Assembly (NCBI RefSeq): GCF_900167935.1
Contig: NZ_FUYL01000001.1
Span: 310,001 to 374,000 of the forward strand
Reading direction: 5' to 3'
Length of the DNA stretch: 64,000 nt
Origin: Maribacter arcticus
GTDB lineage: Bacteria > Bacteroidota > Bacteroidia > Flavobacteriales > Flavobacteriaceae
The notes beneath the pieces were generated by a model. That model was not told the origin of the DNA. It saw only the letters and a program-made list of their open reading frames with translations, and made no database searches. The translations under genes and the position numbers were made by a program. How positions within the stretch are numbered: the stretch's first letter is position 1; each line of letters starts with the position of its first letter. Positions 45,666 to 54,706 of this stretch are shown here, piece after piece.

Positions 45666-48062
45666 TTAGTTACTGCTTTTGGCCATCTTGGAAGCCGCAC
45701 GTATTTTTTCACCTTTGTTGATGTTCTCGATGCCTTGTAGCAAGGCATCGGGGTTAAATGAAATACTGTCTATGCCCTCATCAACCAGAAATTGGGCAAA
45801 TTCGGGAAAATCGCTAGGTGCTTGTCCGCATAATCCGATTTTTGTTTTGGTTAATTTAGCAGATTTGATTGCCATAGAAATCATTCGTTTCGATGCTAAA
45901 TCGTTTTCATCGAAGAGTTGACCCATAATTTCGGAGTCTCTGTCTATACCTAATGTTAGCTGTGTAAGGTCATTAGAACCAATAGAAAAACCGTCGAATA
46001 TCTGTGAAAATTCTCTTGCCAGAATTACATTACTGGGTATTTCGACCATCGTATATATTTCTAAACCATTTTCACCTCTTTTCAATCCATTTTCTGCCAA
46101 AACTGATACTACTTTTTCACCCTCTTTGATAGTTCTACAAAATGGCACCATAACTTTTAAATTGGTTAAACCCATATCTTCTCGTACCCTTTTAATAGAT
46201 GCGCATTCTAAAGCAAAACCATCCTTATAAAGTTCGTTGTAATACCTAGATGCTCCCCTAAAACCTAACATAGGATTTTCTTCACTGGGTTCAAAATCGG
46301 CACCACCGATGAGGTTGGCATATTCGTTAGTTTTAAAGTCACTCAAGCGCACAATGACCTCTTTTGGATAAAATGCGGCAGCAATGGTAGCTATGCCTTG
46401 AGAGAGTTGGTCAATAAAATAAGCAGATTTGTTAGCGTAATTTTTAGTTAGATTCTCTATTTCTTTGCGGGTATCAGCATCTTTGACCGCATCGAATTTG
46501 ACCAAGGCCATTGGGTGTATTTTAACTTTATGGGTAATAATAAATTCCATTCGAAGCAGACCAACCCCATTATTCGGATAAAAAGAAAGTTGAAAGGCAT
46601 TTTCGGGATCGGCCAGAATCAATTTAGCTTCTGTACGAGGCATCTGTATTCCTGAAAAATCGATTTCTTTCTTTTCAAAAGGTAGTTTTCCCTTATACAC
46701 ATATCCTGTTTTTCCTTGGGCGCAAGACATAGTTATCGTCTCACCGTTCATAATACTTTCGGTAGCATTGCCACAACCTACAATTGCGGGTACACCTAGC
46801 TCACGGGCTACGATAGCGGCATGGCTAGTTCGACCACCTTTGTTCGTGATAATCCCACCCACTTTTTTAAGTAACGGATCCCAATCTGGGGTAATGGTAT
46901 CAGTAATTATAATTGAATCTAACGTCAATTCTTTTGCATCGTTTGGGGAGTTTAAAAGAACACCTTGGCCAACTTTTATTTTAGAACCTACTGCATTGCC
47001 CTGGGCACAAACTTTTCCTTTTTCTAATAATTGATATTCAACATGTATGTGCTTGTTTTTATTCTGATGAACGGTTTCAGGTCGGGCTTGGGTAATAAAT
47101 AGCTCATTGGTAAGTCCGTCTTTTGCCCACTCAATGTCCATTGGCTTTTTATAGTGCTTTTCAATTAATAGTGCCCAATTGCCTAAGGTGGTAATTTCCT
47201 CATCAGACAAAACGTATTGTTCCTGTTTATCTTGGTGGGTGTCTATATTTAAGGTAGTAGCTTTTTCTGCTTCGGCAGCATATATCATTGTAAGCCTCTT
47301 ATCTCCTAATTTTTTTTGGATTATGGGATATTTACCATTTAGAAGACTAGGTTTGAATACATAAAATTCATCAGGGTTTATTGTACCCTGCACAATATTC
47401 TCGCCTAAGCCCCATACGCCCGAAAGTAAAATAACATTCTCGAAACCCGATTCTGGCTCAATGGTAAAACCTACCCCAGAGCAACCTTTGTCTGAACGCA
47501 CCATTAATTGAACACCTACAGAAAGGGCAATATCTTTGTGCAGAAATCCTTTGTCCTCTCGATATTTGATGGCACGGTTGGTATATAGAGAAGCGAAGCA
47601 TTGCTTGACCGCTTGCAAAAGAGCGGTCTCTCCTTTAATATTTAAAAACGTGTCGTGCTGACCAGCAAAACTGGCATCGGGTAAATCTTCTGCAGTAGCA
47701 CTACTGCGAACTGCAACAGCTACTTGATTATCGTCACATAAATAGTTGTAAGAACTGATAATGGCTTGGGAAAAAGCGGTAGACATTTCACTTTTTAGAA
47801 TTAGACTTCTTGCTCGTTCGCCAATCAATGCCAAATTAGAATATTCAATTCGGTCCAAGCCAGACATGATGTTCTCAAGTGCTTCTTGTATGTCATTTTC
47901 TTTTAGGAATTTCCAAAAGGCGATTGACGTTGTCGCAAAACCATTAGGTATAGACACTCCCTTAGAAGTCAATTGATTGTACATTTCTCCAAGAGAAGCA
48001 TTTTTGCCTCCTACCGATGCAATATCGGAGATACTGATATGCGTAAATTTTTTAATAAGCAT
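45666..48062 (-). CDS. ppsA: phosphoenolpyruvate synthase
   Basis: 798 residues, full length. The N-terminal ATP-grasp part has VGGKNASLGEMY and AVRSSATAEDLPDASFAGQ. The phosphohistidine swivel motif GGRTSHAAIVARELGVPA has its His near 429. The PEP/pyruvate barrel ends with GLCGQAPSD. It converts pyruvate, ATP and water to PEP, AMP and Pi. Its pairing with PfkB suggests control of lower glycolysis at low energy charge. First gene of the operon under the 48120 operator. Confidence 0.94.
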   Translation of the reverse strand: MLIKKFTHISISDIASVGGKNASLGEMYNQLTSKGVSIPNGFATTSIAFWKFLKENDIQEALENIMSGLDRIEYSNLALIGERARSLILKSEMSTAFSQAIISSYNYLCDDNQVAVAVRSSATAEDLPDASFAGQHDTFLNIKGETALLQAVKQCFASLYTNRAIKYREDKGFLHKDIALSVGVQLMVRSDKGCSGVGFTIEPESGFENVILLSGVWGLGENIVQGTINPDEFYVFKPSLLNGKYPIIQKKLGDKRLTMIYAAEAEKATTLNIDTHQDKQEQYVLSDEEITTLGNWALLIEKHYKKPMDIEWAKDGLTNELFITQARPETVHQNKNKHIHVEYQLLEKGKVCAQGNAVGSKIKVGQGVLLNSPNDAKELTLDSIIITDTITPDWDPLLKKVGGIITNKGGRTSHAAIVARELGVPAIVGCGNATESIMNGETITMSCAQGKTGYVYKGKLPFEKKEIDFSGIQMPRTEAKLILADPENAFQLSFYPNNGVGLLRMEFIITHKVKIHPMALVKFDAVKDADTRKEIENLTKNYANKSAYFIDQLSQGIATIAAAFYPKEVIVRLSDFKTNEYANLIGGADFEPSEENPMLGFRGASRYYNELYKDGFALECASIKRVREDMGLTNLKVMVPFCRTIKEGEKVVSVLAENGLKRGENGLEIYTMVEIPSNVILAREFSQIFDGFSIGSNDLTQLTLGIDRDSEIMGQLFDENDLASKRMISMAIKSAKLTKTKIGLCGQAPSDFPEFAQFLVDEGIDSISFNPDALLQGIENINKGEKIRAASKMAKSSN

Positions 48063-48088
48063 AGTGCAATGGTTTTAAATTTATGATT

Positions 48089-48131
48089 CAAAATTACCTA
48101 TCATAGGTTTGGGTTGGCATGATCTAAATCA
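48089..48131 (-). promoter_or_regulatory. CRP/FNR-type promoter for ppsA-pfkB
   Basis: TGATCTAAATCA at 48120-48131, 23 bp, and a perfect TAATTTTG at 48089-48096; ATG at 58 bp. Confidence 0.87.
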
Positions 48132-48251
48132 TTTGCCAGTTTATCGCCCCCTTTTCTTTCCAGTAATATAATTGATACTAATTAGGAAAAACAATGGTCT
48201 TTTGTCTGTTTCTGTTTTCTCAAAACTAAAACTTACAAGATGTAAAACTTA

Positions 48252-48263
48252 TGATTTTGGTCA
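48252..48263 (+). promoter_or_regulatory. additional CRP/FNR-type box
   Basis: TGATTTTGGTCA, exactly 60 bp upstream of the next box at 48312 with no -7 at 23 bp. It may be an auxiliary site for 48421. Confidence 0.55.
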
Positions 48264-48311
48264 GTACCTGTTAATTGGATGATTAAGCAGTTTATTTAAA
48301 AATTCTCCTAC

Positions 48312-48354
48312 TGATGCAGGTCATTGTAGTCAAGGGTATTCTTCAATAATTTAG
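48312..48354 (+). promoter_or_regulatory. CRP/FNR-type promoter for 48421-48930
   Basis: TGATGCAGGTCA at 48312-48323, 23 bp, TAATTTAG at 48347-48354. Confidence 0.83.
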
Positions 48355-48420
48355 CCAATAACAATAAGAGAAGATATAGGTAAACACGAGCATTTAAGTA
48401 TGAACTAAAAATTAAAAATC

Positions 48421-48930
48421 ATGAAAAAAGTAGTATTAGGTTTATTAGCTATTGGGTTAAGCTCTCAAATGTATTCTCAAATTATTAAGACAGAACAGTT
48501 ATCTGAGGTATCTGTGTATGCGACGAACTACAAGTATTTGAACGAATTAAATACGAGTGAAGAAGTTTCGGTTCCTGTAGAATTATTACATCGTAAAGTG
48601 GCTGGGTTCAACGTAAAGGATTCTGAGTTTTACCAAGATGACTATGATTTGTATCAAGTTAATTTTTTTATCCCCGAGGGTACTATTTTGGCCGCCTATG
48701 ATGCAAACGGAAAACTTATACGTACCGCAGAAAAGTTTAAAAACATCAATCTTCCTAAAGCGGTAAAGGAATCTATTGATAATCGTTTTCCAGAATGGAC
48801 AATTACTAAAGATATCTATTTGGTGAATTATCAAGATACTAAAGGCGCTAGTTTGAAGTATAAGGTGAAACTCGAAAACGGCGATAAAGTTTTAAGGGTG
48901 AAATTAGATGAAATGGGAAACTTTCTTTAG
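48421..48930 (+). CDS. secreted PepSY-like (DUF2874-type) protein
   Basis: 169 residues with a cleavable signal (MKKVVLGLLAIGLSSQMYSQ). The mature C-terminal half has LPKAVKESIDNRFPEWTITK and KYKVKLENGDKVLRVKLDEM, the pattern of beta-lactamase-inhibitor-like PepSY domains. Periplasmic. Such proteins may bind ligands or inhibit proteases; the exact role is unknown. Two operators precede it. Confidence 0.78.
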   Translation: MKKVVLGLLAIGLSSQMYSQIIKTEQLSEVSVYATNYKYLNELNTSEEVSVPVELLHRKVAGFNVKDSEFYQDDYDLYQVNFFIPEGTILAAYDANGKLIRTAEKFKNINLPKAVKESIDNRFPEWTITKDIYLVNYQDTKGASLKYKVKLENGDKVLRVKLDEMGNFL

Positions 48931-48956
48931 AAGTATAAACTATTGATTATAAAATT

Positions 48957-49013
48957 GAGAGCGTTGTTTTATAAACATCCATTCAAATTCTGGATGTTAA
49001 AGGCAACCTCTCA
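48957..49013 (+). terminator. nested hairpin after the PepSY-like gene
   Basis: An inner stem ACATCCA/TGGATGT (48975-48981 and 48991-48997) is nested in GAGAG..GTTG/CAAC.CTCTC. Only a weak T-stretch follows. Terminator or attenuator before 49059. Confidence 0.45.
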
Positions 49014-49058
49014 TTTTGCAACTAAATTTTTTAAGTAGAAGACAAAAAAAATAATACT

Positions 49059-49535
49059 ATGGAAACTCAAATTTTAAACAAGCAACACCGGCATTTTAAT
49101 AAGAATATGGATAGGATTGACATAGTTAAACCGCAAGTGACTATTCAAATAGAAGCGAACAGTTTACGTGAACTTTTTAAAAAGAGCTTAAGAAGCTTGG
49201 CCAATAAGTTGAAATATAAAATTTACAATCCTACGCGACACGCTGATTGTACTATGAAAATAGAAGTTGATGCAATGAATAGTAAGAAATTATTGAAGAA
49301 ATTCTTAAACCAAGTCTTAGAATTGACCTATACACATCACACCATTTTTTGCACTATGTACATTGAAGAACTTAATGAGAATAGATTGAATGCACAATTA
49401 TTTGGTAATTGGTTTGATAAGTTTGATAATAAGATAAAATATGTTCCTGAAAATGGCATACTTATGAGTAGTGAAACAGATCCGTTAAAACCTTTTAATA
49501 GCTCAATTATTTTTAAGTGTGAAGAGGATTTTTAA
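49059..49535 (+). CDS. archease-like protein
   Basis: 158 residues. From about 27: VTIQIEANSLRELFKKSLRS, a helix, then MKIEVDAMNSKKLLKKFLNQ, then IFCTMYIEELNENRLNAQLF. This follows the archease order (A-x-SLxELF, D-x-LL-x-FLNxxL, L-x-A-x-xxG). Archease helps RtcB RNA ligase and works as a chaperone. The typical acidic metal ligand after the initial HT-D is not clear here, so the role may differ. No operator lies directly upstream. Confidence 0.65.
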   Translation: METQILNKQHRHFNKNMDRIDIVKPQVTIQIEANSLRELFKKSLRSLANKLKYKIYNPTRHADCTMKIEVDAMNSKKLLKKFLNQVLELTYTHHTIFCTMYIEELNENRLNAQLFGNWFDKFDNKIKYVPENGILMSSETDPLKPFNSSIIFKCEEDF

Positions 49536-49782
49536 AATTCTGTATTCGACCCTATTTTTTAAACGAATAGGCTTGTTTCAATTGATAATATCATACTCAT
49601 TGTAAAATTCAATGATGCTATAAATTAGCGTTTGTACATATAACCAAATTATCTTTTGCTCAAGCCGAATTATTCGAATGGTAGATGATGATTTAATTAG
49701 TTAGGCTAAAATTGTTTTTAGCCTTAGACTTATGGGATTTTTTGTAATGGGTATTTTCTTTTATCTCCGCCTAAAAAGAAGT

Positions 49783-49998
49783 TTATTTAGCTTTTTTATG
49801 GGTTTCTAAATGGTGTTTCAATAATTGCTTTAAACTTTCCAGATAATCCTGCATAACTTCCTTATCAATATGTGGATTTTGCTTAGTGGGAATAGTCAAT
49901 GGGTTTTCATCCAAAGAACGATAAAGTTCTGGATAATTTGTCTCGATATTCGTCGTAAGCTTTTCGATTTCGACTACTACCCTCCTTAAATCCTTCAT
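49783..49998 (-). CDS. small helical protein, unknown
   Basis: 71 residues, very charged. RRVVVEIEKLTTNIETNYPE, then LDENP and a basic tail. Not recognised. It is expressed divergently from a USP from the shared operator at 50056, which supports it being a real gene. Confidence 0.65.
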   Translation of the reverse strand: MKDLRRVVVEIEKLTTNIETNYPELYRSLDENPLTIPTKQNPHIDKEVMQDYLESLKQLLKHHLETHKKAK

Positions 49999-50024
49999 AA
50001 CACTATTGCATTCGTTGTGAGGTG

Positions 50025-50098
50025 TAAATATATTCTACATTTTATATGAAGAGTATGATATAGGTCATTTGATTGCGTATTATAGGTTAATAGTTTTA
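50025..50098. promoter_or_regulatory. bidirectional CRP/FNR-type promoter (49783-49998 / USP)
   Basis: TGATATAGGTCA at 50056-50067. Minus side 23 bp to TATATTTA (50025-50032); plus side 23 bp to TAGTTTTA (50091-50098). Confidence 0.87.
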
Positions 50099-50121
50099 AA
50101 CTCAAATTAAAAGAGAACAAA

Positions 50122-50982
50122 TTGAAAACTATTTTATACGCCACAGATTATTCCGAGAATTCAGTAGCAGCTTTGAAATATGCTTATGCTTTGAATACGC
50201 AGTTAGGTACTCGTTTGGTAATAACACATGTGTTCGATTACCCGGCTGTTCTGGGTACTGAGGTGCTTTCAGAACCTTTTCCGAATCTAGAGAAAGATAA
50301 TTTTAAAATGCACCGTTCCAACTTAGATAAGTTTTGCAACGAACATTTGGGTAAGGATTGGAATGCCCCGAACATACAGTTAGAGATTGTAGAAAATAAA
50401 TCTGTTATACAAGGTATAAATACAATAGCCAACGAATGGCACGCCAATATAATTCTTGTTGGTATGAAGGGTGGTAGTGGTATACGAGAATTGATTATGG
50501 GTAGCACAACCAAACAACTCATAGAAAATGCACCTTGTCCAATACTGGCAATACCTGCTGATATGAGCCATGTTGAGATAAAAACTATTGTGTATGCCAC
50601 AGATTTTGAGGAAGAAGATATTCATACTATCAATAGACTCGTCGAAATTGCAAAACCTTTAAATGCGAAGATCAATGTCGTGCATATTTCCACAAAGAAA
50701 GAATATAAAGGAGATATGCAAATGGAGTGGTTCAAAGACGCGCTTAAAGAAAGGGTAACGTATAAAAACATTGAATTTAAACTGTTTATTTCTGATGATA
50801 TTTTTAATTCACTTCGAATTTATTTAGGAGATGTTGACGCCGATTTGGTGGTTATGCTTGAAAGGGAAAAGAAGGGCTTGAAAAAATGGCTTCATCAGGA
50901 TCTGGTTAAGAAAATGGAGTCTTACGGCAGGGTGCCTCTAATGAGTTTTAATGAACATAATCATCAAACCCTTAAATATTAA
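50122..50982 (+). CDS. universal stress protein, tandem UspA domains (TTG start)
   Basis: 286 residues. The start is a TTG at 50122-50124 behind AAAAGAGAAC, 55 bp from the operator; no ATG fits. MKTILYATDYSENSVAALKY, the loop GMKGGSGIRELIMGS and a domain 2 starting IKTIVYATDFEEED place it in a subgroup with the 53595 USP (shared ATDYSENSV and QMEWFK blocks). Domain 2 lacks the glycine loop. Confidence 0.9.
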   Translation: MKTILYATDYSENSVAALKYAYALNTQLGTRLVITHVFDYPAVLGTEVLSEPFPNLEKDNFKMHRSNLDKFCNEHLGKDWNAPNIQLEIVENKSVIQGINTIANEWHANIILVGMKGGSGIRELIMGSTTKQLIENAPCPILAIPADMSHVEIKTIVYATDFEEEDIHTINRLVEIAKPLNAKINVVHISTKKEYKGDMQMEWFKDALKERVTYKNIEFKLFISDDIFNSLRIYLGDVDADLVVMLEREKKGLKKWLHQDLVKKMESYGRVPLMSFNEHNHQTLKY

Positions 50983-51119
50983 TTGTACTACTTAAAATAA
51001 AAACCTATTAAGGCCAGAAGAATATTTAGAATAGTTATTGTAATTTCAATAGTATTGGCAATTTATTTGCCTTAATAAATAACCACACGTAAAGCTTTCT
51101 CATAGTTACTTCTAGGCTT

Positions 51120-51299
51120 GTGTTTCTGATATTTAGTTTTGGAATACACGGAATAATAGCATACTCACTACTACCTAATTCTAAGGGAAATATAATCGTA
51201 TATCCTATATTGATGTGGGCTCTTTGGGCTGTTCTATTTTTACTGTTTGTGTTTTTTGTAATACCTATTTACTTTACGAACTTTTTAATTGATGTCTAG
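51120..51299 (+). CDS. possible two-helix membrane protein
   Basis: A plus-strand frame, open from about 51093, has a GTG at 51120 and ends with a TAG at 51297-51299. It reads VFLIFSFGIHGIIAYSLLPN then LMWALWAVLFLLFVFFVIPI: two hydrophobic helices. No ATG and no clear RBS, so it may be a real GTG-started small protein or a truncated gene. It ends 2 bp before the convergent DUF2807 gene. Confidence 0.45.
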   Translation: MFLIFSFGIHGIIAYSLLPNSKGNIIVYPILMWALWAVLFLLFVFFVIPIYFTNFLIDV

Positions 51300-51300
51300 T

Positions 51301-52110
51301 TTATTGTAAACGGTAAAAAATCTTTGTCTTTCTATTTAAATTGATGGTATCTATTTGCTTCGGACTTCCTGTAACATAAATCTTACCACTGCCTTGACCA
51401 TTTATTTTAAGACGATCTTCTGCAAATACCTGAATATCCTCAGAGTTTGATGAGAAAAGATACACGTCTTTTGCTAAGAGTGCCCAAGCATATAATTGTG
51501 CTTTGTTGTCTACTGTTGCACTTAATGATTGTGTCTTTCCATTTAGGCTTACGATACTTTTGTCCGATTGTTTCACATTAACTTTATTAGATTTTAGTTT
51601 CATTGATGTGTTTGAGGCTCCTTTCGCATCTATATATACATTTTTTGCTTCTACAGATATATTTCCTGTACTCGAACCATCTATAATCAAATTAAAATTC
51701 TGACAATCGACAAGTAAGTTGTAATAGGATTCACCTAAAGAATACACGGTAAAACTGTCTGTAACTAATTTTTCATTGGTGTCTATTGAAGCCGTGTCTG
51801 ACAATTTTATTTCTTTCAGATCATTTACATAAAGAATAATTTCGGCATCACTGGCCAAGGTGTTTTCTTGAACAGTATAAAGTTTTAGAGTTGAATTTTT
51901 AAATTCCCATTTGATGATATCTTTTAGACTACGATTTCCCTTAATCTGTACACCATAAAAATATGAGGGGTATAGACTTACACAAAGATTGTTATGTATT
52001 TCGATGGTCTTAACACCTTCAAGGGTTGCGTATGAATTGAATGTTTTGGCTTCTTGTGCGAATAGATAATTGAAAGATAAGATTACGATAATACACCATG
52101 CTTTTTTCAT
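51301..52110 (-). CDS. DUF2807 secreted/envelope protein
   Basis: 269 residues with signal MKKAWCIIVILSFNYLFAQ. The rest is a beta-helix-like array (IEIHNNLCVSLYPS, then VNDLKEIKLSDTAS, LIIDGSSTGNISVEAKNV, VNVKQSDKSIVSLNGK) of the DUF2807 head-GIN type. It is thought to be envelope-located, function unknown. Divergent from the MDR enzyme under the 52168 operator. Confidence 0.85.
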   Translation of the reverse strand: MKKAWCIIVILSFNYLFAQEAKTFNSYATLEGVKTIEIHNNLCVSLYPSYFYGVQIKGNRSLKDIIKWEFKNSTLKLYTVQENTLASDAEIILYVNDLKEIKLSDTASIDTNEKLVTDSFTVYSLGESYYNLLVDCQNFNLIIDGSSTGNISVEAKNVYIDAKGASNTSMKLKSNKVNVKQSDKSIVSLNGKTQSLSATVDNKAQLYAWALLAKDVYLFSSNSEDIQVFAEDRLKINGQGSGKIYVTGSPKQIDTINLNRKTKIFYRLQ

Positions 52111-52136
52111 AATAGAAAGATTGACAATTTAAGTGT

Positions 52137-52210
52137 GAAATTTATTTACTAAAAGATGATTTTAAAATGATATTGGTCATTACAGGTAATAACAAAGGGT
52201 TATACCTTAC
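52137..52210. promoter_or_regulatory. bidirectional CRP/FNR-type promoter (DUF2807 / MDR)
   Basis: TGATATTGGTCA at 52168-52179. Plus side 23 bp to TACCTTAC (52203-52210); minus side 23 bp to TAAATTTC (52137-52144). The start codons are 56 and 58 bp away. Confidence 0.82.
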
Positions 52211-52234
52211 CATCTTAAATAAATAAATTAATTT

Positions 52235-53254
52235 ATGAATGCTGCATATCTTATAAAGTACGGAAATGCAGAGAAAGCTTTTGAAATTAGGGAAGCAGAT
52301 AAACCCCAACCAAATCCAAATCAGGTTTTGATAAAGGTTGAAGCCTTTGGATTGAATTTTGCCGATGTTATGGCACGATTGGGACTTTATAAAGCAGCTC
52401 CTTCATTGCCTGCAATTTTGGGTTACGATGTGGTGGGTAAAATAGAGGCGATTGGCGCCCAGGTAAATCATGTGAAATTAGGAGATAGAGTCATTGCACT
52501 GACCAAGTTCGGTGGCTATGCCGAATTTGCTTTGGCCGACAATGAGGTAGTCTATAAAATACCGACTTCATTCTCTGCAGGTGTTGCAGTTGCTTTGGCA
52601 ACCCAATACAGCACTGCCTATTTTTTAAGTCATAATATGGCCAATTTACAAGAAAATGATACTGTACTTATACATGCGGCAGCAGGGGGAGTGGGTACAG
52701 CTCTAGTTCAAATGGCACTGTATAAAAAGTGTATCGTTTTTGGTACGTGTGGTTCTCAAGAAAAGGTAGCATATCTCAAAAAGAACGGCGTGCAATATCC
52801 AATAAATTATCGAAAAAATGATTTTGAAGAAGTTGTACGGAAGCTTATTAAAAAAAAGGGCTTGGATGCAGTTTTTGATCCAGTTGGTGGAAAATCGGTC
52901 AAAAAAGACTTCCGTTTGCTCGGGGCGGGAGGAAGAGTATTCTCTTTTGGTGTTTCGAGTATGAACCAGACCAAAACCATATTTGGAAAGCTAAGAGTGC
53001 TTTGGCAGTTCGGGCTTTATCACCCATTACAATTTTTGACTGCTTCAAAGGGAATGATAGGTATTAATATGTTGAAAGTTGCAGAAGAAAACCCAGAGAA
53101 AATATCAAAGGTCATGCAAGAGGTCATTCGCTTGACGGAAGAAAGTATTCTTACCCCACATGTTGGTGGTGAATATCAAGTAGAGCAACTGGCAGAGGCC
53201 CATGCTTTATTGGAATCTCGAAAATCGATGGGAAAAATCGTCGTAAATTGGTAA
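52235..53254 (+). CDS. quinone oxidoreductase-like MDR enzyme (VAT-1 type)
   Basis: 339 residues. There is no zinc-ligand set (no GHE), so it belongs to the non-zinc quinone-reductase/VAT-1 branch. Features: FGLNFADVMARLGLYKAAP near 40, GYDVVGKIEAIG near 68, the NADPH motif HAAAGGVGTALVQMA near 147. It probably reduces quinones or enals with NADPH in the cytoplasm. Substrate unknown. Confidence 0.9.
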   Translation: MNAAYLIKYGNAEKAFEIREADKPQPNPNQVLIKVEAFGLNFADVMARLGLYKAAPSLPAILGYDVVGKIEAIGAQVNHVKLGDRVIALTKFGGYAEFALADNEVVYKIPTSFSAGVAVALATQYSTAYFLSHNMANLQENDTVLIHAAAGGVGTALVQMALYKKCIVFGTCGSQEKVAYLKKNGVQYPINYRKNDFEEVVRKLIKKKGLDAVFDPVGGKSVKKDFRLLGAGGRVFSFGVSSMNQTKTIFGKLRVLWQFGLYHPLQFLTASKGMIGINMLKVAEENPEKISKVMQEVIRLTEESILTPHVGGEYQVEQLAEAHALLESRKSMGKIVVNW

Positions 53255-53265
53255 TGGATTGAAGA

Positions 53266-53614
53266 ATTACTTGAAAAATAAAGTGGTTTTGGTAACCGGT
53301 TCTAGTTACCCAAAAGTACGAACAAGCAATTGGCAACTCCATAATCTGTTGCCCAAAGTATCCGTAAAATGATTGGAAAAAGAACAAAGAGAATAAACTT
53401 AACAGGATTAGGGAATTTGGCCAATTTCACTATCCTTTATCTTCCTGCATTTAGCAGCTGGTTGTTTTGGCTCAATCGAGAAAAAATAAAAAACCAGTAT
53501 ACGATGATCGGTGGGCTAACTGTAGATAAAAGCGCTCAGGTAACTAGTGTATATCAAGAAATCATTACTGATTCAGACGTTGAGGTAGAGGTAGTTAAAG
53601 TCCCCCGACATTAA
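53266..53614 (+). pseudogene. short-chain dehydrogenase remnant, internally deleted
   Basis: Just after the MDR gene a frame reads NYLKNKVVLVTGSS, the SDR N-terminal strand and glycine start, then loses similarity and stops at 53370. From 53369 another frame (81 codons) contains LTGLGNLANFTILYLPAFSS, like the C-terminal membrane-facing tail of some SDRs, ending in VEVEVVKVPRH. The middle (cofactor and YxxxK region) is missing. The C-terminal assignment is tentative. Confidence 0.45.
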
Positions 53615-54440
53615 AACAAAGTAAAGGCAGAGTACTATTTTTCACCATCTGTTTCACCAAGTCGGGTTGAAAGTATCTTTGATAAAAAGTACTGTCTTTA
53701 CGCTCCAGCATCACTAAAAGGTCAGCTTGGGCATTTTCAATATACCATAGTAAATCCTCAAAAACTGTTTCTGAAAAAACAAGGTCAAATTCCATTTTTG
53801 CATAGCCTACTTTTTCTTTTAGTGTTTCCTTAAACCATTCCATTTGTCCCTCACCATCATATTCATTTCGTGTTGTAATATGTACCACCCTTATTTGTGC
53901 ATCAAATTTTTGTGCGATTTTTGCTAGTTTGGTAATTGCAAAAATATCTGCCTGCTCAAAATCTGTGGCATAGACCATTTTATTCAGTTCTGTCTTTTCT
54001 CCACCTGCAGGTACGACCAATAAAGCACATGGAGATTTTTTTAGGAGTGTTTTCGCTGTGCTACCCAATAATAATTCCTTTAAAACACTTGTACCTTTGG
54101 CGCCGACACATATTAGATCTGCATTAAATTTGATAGCTTTTTCCAAGATACTACTTGAAACAGAAGTACCTTCATATACTACGAAATTCAAATCCATGTA
54201 CATTTCTACAGTATCGAGGTTATGGTCAAAAAAGTTTTTCAATTTGGCCCTGTTTTCAATATATAGTTTTTTCTCCTTTTTTAAATAGCTTACTGTAACT
54301 GTACTTGCCAAAGTAATAGGCATATCAAAAACATGCATGACAATTAGTTTTGCACTGAATTTCTTTGCTAAAGAATATGCAAGTCGTAATGCGGAAACCG
54401 AATTTTCAGAGTAATCAGTGGCGTATAAAATAGTTTTCAT
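53595..54440 (-). CDS. universal stress protein, tandem UspA domains
   Basis: 281 residues. MKTILYATDYSENSVSALRL, the loop GAKGTSVLKELLLGS, and a domain 2 from KMVYATDFEQADIF. Sister of the 50122 USP. Its 3' end overlaps the SDR remnant by 20 bp. Promoter at 54497. Confidence 0.92.
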   Translation of the reverse strand: MKTILYATDYSENSVSALRLAYSLAKKFSAKLIVMHVFDMPITLASTVTVSYLKKEKKLYIENRAKLKNFFDHNLDTVEMYMDLNFVVYEGTSVSSSILEKAIKFNADLICVGAKGTSVLKELLLGSTAKTLLKKSPCALLVVPAGGEKTELNKMVYATDFEQADIFAITKLAKIAQKFDAQIRVVHITTRNEYDGEGQMEWFKETLKEKVGYAKMEFDLVFSETVFEDLLWYIENAQADLLVMLERKDSTFYQRYFQPDLVKQMVKNSTLPLLCFNVGGL

Positions 54441-54465
54441 AGCTATTGGTTTAATTATGATACTG

Positions 54466-54508
54466 TAAATCTACAGCTACCTCATATTAATGAAAATGAC
54501 TAACGTCA
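54466..54508 (-). promoter_or_regulatory. CRP/FNR-type promoter for 53595-54440
   Basis: TGACTAACGTCA at 54497-54508, 23 bp, TAGATTTA at 54466-54473; ATG at 57 bp. Confidence 0.85.
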
Positions 54509-54528
54509 TAAGAAATATGACTTACTCA

Positions 54529-54571
54529 TGATTTGGGTCATTTGGATTAAGAAGGCACTCCATTACATTTA
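54529..54571 (+). promoter_or_regulatory. CRP/FNR-type promoter for 54707-55225
   Basis: TGATTTGGGTCA at 54529-54540, 23 bp, TACATTTA at 54564-54571. The leader is long (about 130 nt) before the ATG at 54707. Confidence 0.75.
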
Positions 54572-54706
54572 AATCACAAAAGTAAAACTGAGTATCATAT
54601 TTAATTTAAAATAAAGTCAATACATCGAATTCTTAAAGGATGGTTCATATAACGAACACTATGTGTTGACAAAACATCATTTATCAACTCATAAAACCAT
54701 AATAAG

